From Platynereis dumerilii (Eukaryota > Annelida > Polychaeta > Phyllodocida > Nereididae), in NCBI GenBank assembly GCA_026936325.1, contig JAPTHN010000257.1, forward strand, positions 124,001-188,000: a stretch of 64,000 bases of DNA, given 5' to 3'. The position numbers and the translations under genes were made by a program. Below the pieces are notes generated by a model that saw only the letters and a list, made by a program, of their open reading frames with translations, was not told where the DNA came from and ran no database searches. This document shows positions 49,439 to 59,599 of the stretch, piece after piece (position 1 is the first letter of the stretch; each line of letters begins with the position of its first letter).

Positions 49439-50183
49439 CTCTCAGGTCTGTGAGAGGCAAGAGTAGAGAAGAGTGAGGCTCTGAGGTCTGTCAGAGTTTA
49501 GAGGCAAAAGCAGTGAGTCTCTCAGGTCTGTGAGAGGCAAGAGTAGAGAAGAGTGAGGCTCTGAGGTCTGTCAGAGTTTAGAGGCAAAAGCAGTGAGTCT
49601 CTCAGGTCTGTGAGAGGCAAGAGTTGAGAAGAGTGAGGCGCTGAGGTCTGTCAGAGTTTAGAGGCAAAAGTAGTGAGTCTCTCAGGTCTGTGAGAGGCAG
49701 GAGTAGAGAAGAGTGAGGCTCTGAGGTCTGTCAGAGTTTAGAGGCAAAAGCAGTGAGTCTCTCAGGTCTGTGAGAGGCAAGAGTTGAGAAGAGTGAGGCT
49801 CTGAGGTCTGTCAGAGTTTAGAGGCAAAAGTAGTGAGTCTCTCAGGTCTGTGAGAGGCAAGAGTAGAGAAGAGTGAGGCTCTGAGGTCTGTCAGAGTTTA
49901 GAGGCAAAAGCAGTGAGTCTCTCAGGTCTGTGAGAGGCAAGAGTTGGGAAAAGTGAGGCTCTGAGGTCTGTCAGAGAGTAGAGGCAGAAGTAGTGAGTCT
50001 CTCAGGTCTGTGAGAGGCAAGAGTAGAGAAGAGTGAGGCTCTGAGGTCTGTCAGAGTTTAGAGGCAAAAGCAGTGAGTCTCTCAGGTCTGTGAGAGGCAA
50101 GAGTTGGGAAAAGTGAGGCTCTGAGGTCTGTCAGAGAGTAGAGGCAGAACTAATGAGTCTCTCAGGTCTGTGAGAGGCAAGAT
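49439..50183 (-). repeat. Tandem array 3 (80-bp unit, ~9 copies)
   Basis: CTCAGGTCTGTGAGAGGCAA recurs at exactly 80-base steps from 49441 to 50161, with few changes. Each unit holds two related words, CTCAGGTCTGTGAGAGG and CTGAGGTCTGTCAGAG, so an older half-unit duplication is visible. The near-identity suggests recent expansion. Confidence 0.95.
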
Positions 50184-50353
50184 CAAGTCAATGTAACTGA
50201 AGGATTTCACAGGTCAATGCGAAAGTTTGAAGTGTGTCAGCTGCTGAGGGTTTGCTGCAGAGCAATTAATGTTCCTGTTAAGCTGAAACAATAAAGTCAA
50301 ATTATGTGAAAGGCAAACAATTTGTGAAGTTAAAGGTAAACAATTTGTGATAT

Positions 50354-53300
50354 ATATCGTCGGGTGGATGGCATAAGGAGCCAAGTTACTTTGGGTCAAA
50401 AAATGATTTTTGTATATTTTAAAATTTGGGACATACAGATTATGAGAATATTAAAATTTTGTTTGTGTGGTCATGTTTTCATGTATCTTATTGGTTGTGA
50501 ATATTGACAATTCAACAAAAAAGCCAAAATGATGTTCAGATGAACAATGAAACAGTTTTTGCTTCCCCAGCTCACAACACAGAGATGCAAAAGACTTTGG
50601 CTCCGTATGTTAGAAGAGCTCAGAGCAGTGCTGATGCCTTTTATGGTCATGTTATAAAGATCCATTGTAACATGGCTCGGTCTGTGATACATAAGGCACA
50701 TGTTTATTGCTGTGCTTGTGGTCACAGGACGAACCAAAGTAATGAGGCGCTTTGTAGAATTGTTACTTAGACTGCATTTTTACAACTTAAAGTGATCTGC
50801 AGTATTTTGGATCATTGTGTGACACAACAAGGAGCCATATTATCCTGAATTTTAGTGTTAAAAGGAGCCAAAGTGCAGAATTCATTGAGATTTTTATTCT
50901 TGATGATGTCGAGTTCCGACACATTGGTCAATAAAATTTAAGGATTTCTGTAATTCAGACCTGTCCTCATATCATGGGTTGCTATGGTGAAACCTCATGG
51001 ATCTCATTGATGTACCTAAAGTATTGTAGGCCAACACCTTCATCAAAAAGTTTACAGATAAAACACCTTCATGTTTAGTAAATTTACATTTCAAAGTAAC
51101 AATCTGCATTCATTATAACATTTAGTGTTTTTCAATATTTCAATATATAGCCTATATAATTTATATATATATTTTTTTTTAATGGTAGGCCTATTTCAAA
51201 TATAATCTTACAATATAAAGGGCAACTTTTATAGTTTTGTTCCTCCTCATGAGGTGTCTGGGTGACCCACCATTACCAAATTCGCACGGTGATTTGACAT
51301 TGTTATACTTAGGGGCCAAGGGTATTTCTTTTTTCCAACAAAAAAAAAAACAGATTTCGCAATTTTTTTTCCATAAATTTTTTCAAATTAAACTTTTTTG
51401 CAATTTTTCTTTTACACTTGAAGGCCTAATTCCCTAAGTTTTTCTATCCTAATTTTTTTCCACCCAATTTTTTTTTCAAAATTGTATTCTTAATTTTCAA
51501 ACAAAAGACTTTATTCCCAACATTTTTCTGGCCACATTTTTGTCCAAAATTTTGCCACAGTTCCCTAATTGCATGTTCATGCACATATATCCATATACCT
51601 ATTAATATGCCTATATAACAGTGCATTTGCCCAATGGGCTTTTCTAGTTTTGTGTAAATTTCTTAAATAGTCTTTTGTTTCCATTTTATTTTATTTTTGA
51701 TATCGCACAGCTGCTCTAGATCTTTGTCTTAGTCTGCTTGAGAATAACTAAATATGTGACTCACATAATAAGATTTTTTTCAATTGTACAAAAAATATCA
51801 TTTTGAATAATTTTTAAAATACAACAAAAAATGTCAAATATATGATTTGTAGGGGACATGGAGCCACCCTAAACTTGACGGGCCGTTTGATATTTTCTTT
51901 ATGTTCAATTATTGAAAGTGTTAAGCAGTGAGAAAGGCCAGATGTGACTCCATACACAGTGAAAGCAATACCCCTATATTTAGGGGGTGACAATTTAATA
52001 ATTTGGAGGGGGCTTTGAGTTTACTTGAACGGGAAATTCAATACATGGTAATGGTGGCAGTAATTATTATCTAAAGTGCACAAAATTCCCGGATCATCAT
52101 TTCGTAAATCAAGCAACAACTTGTGAAGAAATACCCCCGCCAGAAATTAATTTGATATCAAATGGTCACCCCATTAATGGACAGATTTGGAGACTTTTTC
52201 TAAAAGTGAAAATGACCTTTTTACCTCACCAGTTGGCAAAGGCCCTTCTATTAAGACCCAATGATTTTTTTTTCATCTTTGAAGTTTTTGTACTTACGAT
52301 ATCTCTTTAAGGCATACTTTTTAAATACTAAGCTAAGATTTACCTTTTTTGTTTTGAGCTTCAAATTTTGCTCTTTAGCATTCTCGTTGTTTTTAGCTAT
52401 TTTTCTCCATACTTCAATCCTGGGGAACTTTTTTTTTATTGATTTTAATTTTTGCTTATTCTGGTCTGCGGCCTGGGTCAGGTCAAGGGTCAAAGAAGGG
52501 TGGGGGTTTTGAACTGACCCAGGCCTCATGCCCTATACTCTTATATTAATATTTTTAATCCAAAAAGATAATTACTTTGAAGTAATAATAACAAGAAAAT
52601 AACTATTTTACATTGTAATAATAAAAAAATAACAAGGTAAATTTTTAATCATCAAAAAATAAAAAATGAAACAGCATATCATATCCCAGACACTGAAGGT
52701 ACTGTTAATTACAATGTCGATCTTGCATGGGCCATTTTTTTTAAGCGATTGAAGTACAGTGGTCCCTGCCAGGAACGACCTCTTAATATGCGACCAGACC
52801 CCTGTATCCGACCATAGACCCCCTGCAGTAACGTTTTTCTTATTAAATATCACCCCAATGCGCGACCAACCTGTCTAACGCGACCAGCGACCGCTTATTT
52901 GGTGGAATTTGGTCCATTTCATCCTTTTAAACGACCAGGAAACGTCAGAAATGACCAGGAAACGACCGCAAAATAACCAAGAAGCCACGATTGTCTGTTT
53001 ACAATTTGCGCCAACGTCCCTTATGCATCGATTTTCCGCCAGATTGCATTGATTTCTGACAAATCCCACACCAGCGCCACTGCCAGTTAATTACTGGAAG
53101 CTTTAAAAGTGGTCAGATTGGTTAATTTTGGTCGTATGGAAATGCTTTGGGTCTCATTTTGAAGAATGCAGTGAGGAGCATGTAGCAAGCATATCATCTA
53201 ATTGATCATAATTATACATGCTTTAATACACAGGCTAATTTAATTTTTCAATTTGCTGGTTTTTAACTGAATATGTGAAAACTTAACACCTAAATAAATA

Positions 53301-54699
53301 TACCTGTTACATGTATTTTGAAGTACTTGGTTAATTAACTGATATTTTTTGTCTGCATAGCTAAACCAGGAGTGTTGACAATTTATATAAAAATTGGGCT
53401 ATAATATTATATTGGCTTATTTTGGCCTAAAAAATATCAGCAGCACTATAGGTTTTTTTTTTATGCATATGAACTGACAAGGTATGGGCCTAATACTATT
53501 GGCATAATTTATGTTTATCATGTCTGACATCAATGAATCATATCAAAGCATCAGAACCCTGACGAGAGACCGTACCCCCACGAGAGACCGCTTGACTCCT
53601 GCAGAAGGGGCGGTCTCATAACGCAGGGACCACTGTATCCATTTAGCAAGGTTAAAATCGGGAGAGTCTTGGGTTAAAATAACCGTGGAAATGAAGGACA
53701 AGCTATTAGGGGGCCACCGTTTAATCTCAAGGGGGGGGCCTTGGTTTTCTTTCTAAATAAATAATTTCTTGCTCAATTTTGATGAAATTAATAAATTATT
53801 TTTGGGTAGTCTTGAAATAAAATGATTGCTGCTTAAGAAGGTGATTCTTTTTTTTAATGAATATTCGGGGATTTCTCAAGCTTGAAATAAATAGTCACTG
53901 CCGTTGTCATCGTGAAATAAAAATTTCCCGACGAGGAAAATCCAAGCCCCTCTGATTATTAAATGGTTGCCCTCTTAGATGACCTATTAGTATTCAGTCT
54001 TACAGTTGCAGGCTCAATAGATGACAATATAACATCAAAATATTTGTCATTACTAAATATTTAATCAACATGAAGTGAACTGTCTTTTCTGAGGCAGTGG
54101 GAGAGGAGATTAATTACTTTGGCTCGTTTTACTTCTAAAAAAGGGAGTTTGTATGATGAATCTGTGTCAGAAAATGATCCAAGGTATGATGCCTCCTTAT
54201 TAGACAACAAAAAGTACCATAAAACTTCAATGTTTATGTACTGATAAAGTGATTCAAAGTCATTTAGGTCTGTGTAACTTCAATGTTTATGTTCTGATAA
54301 AGTGATCCAAAGTCATTTAGGTCTGTGAAACAGAAAAGAAATCATCACATATTCTATAGTTCTCTTATGGCATACGGATCCAAATTACTCTGCAGTGAAC
54401 TGTGTGAAACTGGTCCTCTAGTTCTCAGTGATCCAAGTTATTTTGGCTCCTTTTGTTATTCGTAATCACAGATCTCTTCAAAATTGTTTGGGGTTATATT
54501 ACAATTTCTATGTTAATAAAAAATGTTTATTTAAGTACAAGCACACATAACAGTGCCCACTACATTTGTGAACCAATTGGTGTCTTCTTTTTGGAAATCC
54601 ATGCAGTATATTCCACAAAAACTTTACTTTTCACCAAATTTGCTCTCCTGAAAAGTCAGAAAATCGGTCTGGCTCCTTATGCCATCCAATAGACGATAT
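50354..54699. mobile_element. 4.3-kb element with GGCATAAGGAGCCA inverted ends
   Basis: ATATCGTC...TGGATGGCATAAGGAGCCA at 50354-50385 is inverted at about 54669-54699. GGAGCC with AAGT/AAAGT (or the inverse, ACTTTGGCTC) recurs inside both ends (50846, 50873, 54118, 54440), like subterminal repeats. No transposase was recognised. The ends are ~30 bases with a few mismatches. Confidence 0.6.
52757..53635. mobile_element. 879-bp pogo/Tigger-like non-autonomous element
   Basis: The ends CAGTGGTCCCTGC and inverse GCAGGGACCACTG match, with TA on both sides (52755-52756, 53636-53637). Subterminal words GCGACCAG, ACGACC and GAGACCG are typical of pogo/Tigger-type ends. There is no transposase. It is nested in the 4.3-kb element. 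Confidence 0.88.
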
Positions 54700-56998
54700 G
54701 AAGTTCCAATGGAAAAACGTTGTACAGGTGTGCTGAGAATAAAGGTAAAATATTGATAATTAATTGGGTCAGCTGGTCAGTGAAGTAAGGAAGGTCTGAG
54801 TTGACTTGTGTATTGCAGTGTATTGAGCTCTTCACAATTTAAATTCCCCAAAACTAATGCTGTCTGGTGTTGTGATAAGTGTCTGATATAATAAAATAGT
54901 GCTGAAGATAGAAAATATGACAATTAGATAACTTTTCAGATGCAAAAACGACGGTAAAATGAGCGAAAATCGAGGTCCAAACAATGTGTATTGGAGCCAA
55001 AAACGATGTTGAAGATGACAGGTAGTGAAATTACAAAGTTTTGTACTAAAATCACATGGAAATAGCACAAAAATGGTATCAGTTTTCCATCATTTTTACT
55101 GATTCCTTCAATAACCTCATTACACTTCCGAGGGATGTAACAAAAAAGGAGGCTGAATGCGACCATTTTCAATATCAAAAATCTGTTTTAATATTTGTTA
55201 ACAGTATATCTGCAGTTTTTTAGAAAAGTGGATGGAGCCAGTTTCTTTTCCAGAGGGCTTCAAATGATAAATGAGCGTCAATTTTCCATTATTTTTACTG
55301 ATTCCGTCAATAGCCGTATCACAACTTCCGAGGGATGTAGCACTACAATATATAACTTACACCATCCCAATATGGCGGCCATCTTGTGGCGGCCATCTTG
55401 GATGGTGTAGAAGCAAGAGGGCTGGCCTATAAGGGAAGCTATTCATGCCCGGAGGGCATGAATAAATTAAGCTAATGAGGTAATTCGATACCTTTGAAGT
55501 AGGGTAATCAATCAAGTGTAGTTAATTGACCTGTCAAAGTTGACATGCAAGCTGTCACATGAGAGGGGTACATATAATTCATCTGTCAAAGCTGACATCT
55601 GCTTAATTATAAGGTAGCATAAGGTAGCAAGTTATGGTCTCATGTCAGTTAGTTGTATTTGAGTGGTTATAAAATTGCTTTAACTTATTACCCTCAAAAG
55701 TATCTATTTGTATATTAGAAAAGAGTCAAAGTGTTAGTCACCAGCAATATTTTTAAAAATGTGTTTATATATTGAAATATCATATATTTCTTTTTTAACA
55801 AATGAACTTACTACTGCTCAAAAAATAATAAAAATAAAAATAGTCATTCTCATATACCATTAGAGTCAGAGCAGAATCTTAGGTCCCTATGCACCCTCAG
55901 TATCTTATAGAAGGTTAACTAAGCATTGTTGTCAGGAAAACTATGAGAAAAATGCTGCTACACTTGGTAATACACAAACTTTAAAAACCGCTGCTGTTTC
56001 TAAAATATTTTCATGGATACCTGTTACTACATTCACCAACATCGCAAAGCAGAAGTTAGAGAAAAACTGTGAAATTAGTCTAAATTTCCAATCCACAAAC
56101 TTGGAAGAGAACCATCTGACAGCTGTAACTGTCAGACGAAATTGACTATGTATATCAATGTACCCATGTGAAAAAAGGCCCGTGCTTTCCCTCTCTTCCC
56201 TGAATATTGTCAGACAGACTAGCACAGACATGCTCAATAGCATTCTGTGAAATATTGAGAGTATTTTATTCTGCTCGCTTTAATGGTGGAGGTCAATGAT
56301 ACAGGAGATCGACTACGATGGACTAACAATGCCGACAAGACTATTAAAATGCGTGCTGTAGCTGTTAGACTCAGTAGAACACCCGCGAACGAAATACAAC
56401 TCAAGGGGAAACATTTAGACGCGTATAACCAGACGTCAACAACAACAGACTGCACAGGTGTGTGATTGCACCTGTGAAACTGAAAAAGTAAACCTCGATA
56501 CATTCACATCATGTTTTAAGCTACAATCCCCTACCTTATCCTATGCCTGCTTCTTCCTGAATCCTGTCTCATAGCTTACGGTTGTAGAAGGCCATTCCAC
56601 TTCACTTATTCGGTAAAATCCAGTTCAATTCGTTTCGCAATGGACGTATATTCGACATGTTTGTTTGGTGCAATCCACAAAATTTTGAAACTGCGCACCC
56701 TCCACCGCGCACATCTCCGGGCGCAGGCGTGCATTCTGGGAAGTCTGCAGGAGCTCAGGCTGTTCAAGGCGACCTCTCTCGGCTTAGCAATGTACTGCCT
56801 GTCGTGTGCGTCAAATCAACTTCTAGCTAATTTTAACATCGATTTTTTCTTTCTTTTTGCCCTGGTCCCCCCAACAGCATCAATTAGAATACATTTACTT
56901 GGTCCTGTGCCTGTTGAACTAAGCCATAATGTGGTAAAACTTTCAGTCAGAGTGAATGTATTTCAGTAGGTGGCTGGCAGTCAGACAGATAACAGTGA
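54700..56998. other. No gene; direct repeat and short hairpin
   Basis: TTTTTACTGATTCC.TCAATA...ACTTCCGAGGGATGTA occurs at ~55095-55140 and ~55297-55343, a two-copy repeat with ~200-base period. ATTCATGCCC-GGA-GGGCATGAAT (55441-55463) is a perfect 10-bp hairpin. GGCGGCCATCTT occurs twice near 55374. No recognisable gene was found, although 56290-56970 is less AT-rich than its surroundings. Confidence 0.5.
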
Positions 56999-57595
56999 AT
57001 GAAGTGCATCAGACTCGATCAGTTGAGTGAGCATATTAAAATGAATTCTCTTCCTTCAAAAACTCACGGAGGTGAGGATAAAGTGCTATTCGAGATGGGA
57101 GAGGAGGTTCAGGGCAGTGGTGAGCTCAGGGATGTTGAAAGGCTGAGTTTAAATAGTGACTATCATTCCATTGACATAGGCAGTGCTGAAATACCTGATG
57201 ACCATGATGAAAGGCATAGTTTAAAAAGTGAGCAAATACCTGATGACCATGATGAAAGACAGAGTTTAAACAGTGGCCATGATTCTATTGACATAAACGA
57301 ACTGCAACTGAATTTGCCTCAAAGGTCGGATTGGGATGATGAAATAGACTCCAGCAGTATTTTGTATTGGCCCCTGTGTGGTAGTTCATTTCCAAGAGCC
57401 GAAATAATATATCTCGTGCAGGTAAGCATATGTTTTTTAATAATCACATGTTGCCTTATAAATTTAAGTCTGCAAATTGGAAATAGCAACTTATGGGCCA
57501 TATTGCTCGCCTCGAGCCTCGGTTACATTTTACCAAGTCCGGGGCTGGACAGAGCTAAAAAATTTACAGCCAAAAAGGAATTGAACAAGATTTGA
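56999..57595 (+). CDS. Cassette B gene 1: small two-TM protein
   Basis: 198 residues from the first ATG; a second ATG at residue 15 is equally plausible. Residues 45-105 contain about three acidic repeats (SLNSDYHSIDI, IPDDHDERHSL, IPDDHDERQSLNSGHDSIDI). FPRAE (131-135) precedes a hydrophobic span at ~137-157. GNSNLW (161-166) leads to a second short span and LPSPGL (178-183), then a Lys-rich tail. The C-terminal ~65 residues align with cassette A gene 1 along their whole length, whereas the N-termini differ. Conserved membrane part and variable head suggest that the hairpin is the functional core. Function is unknown. Confidence 0.75.
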   Translation: MKCIRLDQLSEHIKMNSLPSKTHGGEDKVLFEMGEEVQGSGELRDVERLSLNSDYHSIDIGSAEIPDDHDERHSLKSEQIPDDHDERQSLNSGHDSIDINELQLNLPQRSDWDDEIDSSSILYWPLCGSSFPRAEIIYLVQVSICFLIITCCLINLSLQIGNSNLWAILLASSLGYILPSPGLDRAKKFTAKKELNKI

Positions 57596-58463
57596 GAGAA
57601 ATTTTTTTCTTAAACCTAATTTTTTGAGAAAATTTTTGTACTGTAAGAAAAAGCATAATACCCTCACCCCACACATTTTCACACAGTCAAATTACTTCCA
57701 TCTAACATAGGCTTTGATAGGAGCTAAGCTTTTCTTTGCTGAAATCCAAAATATTGATGTTGTTTCTGTTGACTTCCTTTGATTCACAGAACTTTCATCA
57801 AGCATGGCTTTTTCCTGAAATCCAAAAATTGCCACCCCAGATAATTCAATTTGAAATTCCTGTTTTCACTCTAATTATAAAGGGACCCTAATGAAGCTTG
57901 TCTTGTGGGCATGATGGAATTGTTTAAACAGCTAGGTGTGCTGTTTACCCTACATTCCTCAATGGGTACAGTCGCACTCACCCTACACATCACCCTGGGA
58001 GATTACAGGAGGGTATTTTAGACTGGCTTTTACAAGGACTGGCTTAACATGCCTCTGTAGTTTTGGCACCTTCTTGTATCAACAGGACAGTCTGGTAAAG
58101 GCTTGGTGAGGTGGGAATTGAGCAGTAATAAAAAACTATTGTCAGCTCTCTGCTGTTTTGTTATTTTGGAACATTTCTTATAATGCTGCATTGGCTGTGG
58201 ATTAAGGACTGCACCTCTGTTCTACTCACTGCATCTTAAAAGGGAATGATGACAAAAGGTCATTTCATAATTGGCTCCACTTCAGTAATTCCTTCTTCCA
58301 TGTATGCCCTCTGCTAACTGTCCTCTGTCCAGAATCTTTCTGATTGCCATTGCCTACACATCTCTGCTGCAACTTCATCTCAACATTACACTTTACACCA
58401 CAGGATTATTTTACTCACTCAGGGATTTCAACTCTTTTGCTACCAGCATTTCTAATATTGAAA
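57596..58463 (+). other. Spacer between cassette B genes
   Basis: Non-coding, AT-rich, 870 bases against ~250 in cassette A. No repeat or promoter is recognised with confidence. The frame of gene 2 is open from 58344 but has no ATG before 58464. Confidence 0.5.
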
Positions 58464-59162
58464 ATGGCAAATTTTTTCACCACTGACCAGCTGACCAGCA
58501 GCACCAGCCAGATCGGAGATGGTGTCTCCTCCATGGAGCTGGACCTTCAGCTCGCAGAGAGGAAGGAGCACCATCGTGTAATTGTCAAGCAAACAAGTGG
58601 TGACATCCGACAGATGATTGTGCTGTTCTGGAAGGACCTCGAGACCCTAGTTCAAGAGATGAGGAACCATCGTTATGCCCTGCTGACAGTGCCAGCACAT
58701 CAGCTGATCACCATTTCCCCTGAGCTGGAGCTTATTAAGACCCGACTCCCCGGTGACCCATGGATCACAGGGATTGCAGCCATCAGGCCCGGAGACCCCC
58801 GGTTCCTGCAAATAGACTTTCTGAGAACCGTCATGCCCCTCTCCATCACACTCTTCGATCAACTCATCGAACGGCTGGATGAAATAATAGCCATAGGACA
58901 TGCCAGGGCCTTTGTACCCCCATATGTGCCGTCAACACGTTACATGACTCTGTACAGGAGGAGGAGAATCACCGAGGTGACAAAGGAGGAACGCGATGTA
59001 GCCGACAGGTACTACATTAACCGGGAAGAGGCCCTCGTCATGGAGCCAGGACACCGCATTGCCAGTGCCCGTGAGACCGAGGCATATCAGGCCCGGGCAA
59101 TGCTTTTCAGGCCCTACGCTCACATTAACACTACCCCGCAGGAAGCATTGACCACCCCATAA
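58464..59162 (+). CDS. Cassette B gene 2: PC4-like double-module protein
   Basis: 232 residues from the first ATG in frame, which aligns with the cassette A start. Module 1 (~16-70): GVSSMELDL, then IVLFWKDLETLVQEM. Module 2 (~100-145): ITGIAAIRPGDPRFLQIDFL, then LSITLFDQLIERLDEI. The alternation of beta strands and a final helix, IxxIRP...LSITLFDxLxxxL, resembles PC4/p15-type ssDNA-binding domains; this is inference. Residues 160-220 are Arg/Glu-rich (LYRRRRITEVTKEERD). GC content jumps to well over half in an AT-rich region, giving a codon use unlike the flanks. A DNA-binding role is possible but unproved. Confidence 0.68.
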   Translation: MANFFTTDQLTSSTSQIGDGVSSMELDLQLAERKEHHRVIVKQTSGDIRQMIVLFWKDLETLVQEMRNHRYALLTVPAHQLITISPELELIKTRLPGDPWITGIAAIRPGDPRFLQIDFLRTVMPLSITLFDQLIERLDEIIAIGHARAFVPPYVPSTRYMTLYRRRRITEVTKEERDVADRYYINREEALVMEPGHRIASARETEAYQARAMLFRPYAHINTTPQEALTTP

Positions 59163-59593
59163 TTATTCGAGACGACTCAATTCCACAAAGGACTGCAGGT
59201 GGCTTTCTACCAGCAACTCACATTCTGTCCGAAACATACACTCGACTACCAACTCCCGAGGCCATCTGCAGTCACTTTGCCATGAAAATTTTCGCTTTGA
59301 CAATTATTAAGACTGTGGGCTTGCCCATGCATGTGACACATTATGACCTGAACTCTACAGCCTCCTCGCATGCTCATGTGGCTCAAAACTGGCGGTACTT
59401 CCAGTACATATGTGATGTCACCCTTAGACATGTGAAATTCCCCAGGCCAACTCCCAGCAGCGCTTACGTCAAGGACCTCCTTAATGGAGCAGGCCTGGGG
59501 TCTCCATACCACATGGCCCTTCGCGAACTCAATATGTCGACATGCCTGACGAAAAGTCAGTTTATGGAGACCACTGCCTTGAACGTGATTTAG
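59129..59593 (+). other. Open stretch with PATHILSE motif after cassette B gene 2
   Basis: An open stretch overlapping the last ~11 codons of gene 2. It contains FLPATHILSE and RLPTPEAICSHF, then from the ATG at 59282 a run with VTHYDLN, WRYFQYICDV and a C-terminal AALNVI-like end. The LSE block matches PTHKLSE in the corresponding place in cassette A. GC content stays high, as in gene 2. It may be a distinct product or an exon. Confidence 0.42.
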
Positions 59594-59599
59594 GCGAGC

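Noticed and set aside
49439-50183. CRISPR-like repeat array
   Set aside because: 80-bp units are contiguous with no unique spacers, and this is an animal genome.
56640-56969. 109-codon open frame upstream of cassette B
   Set aside because: No motif and no counterpart at cassette A. It could be leader sequence, but coding is unsupported.
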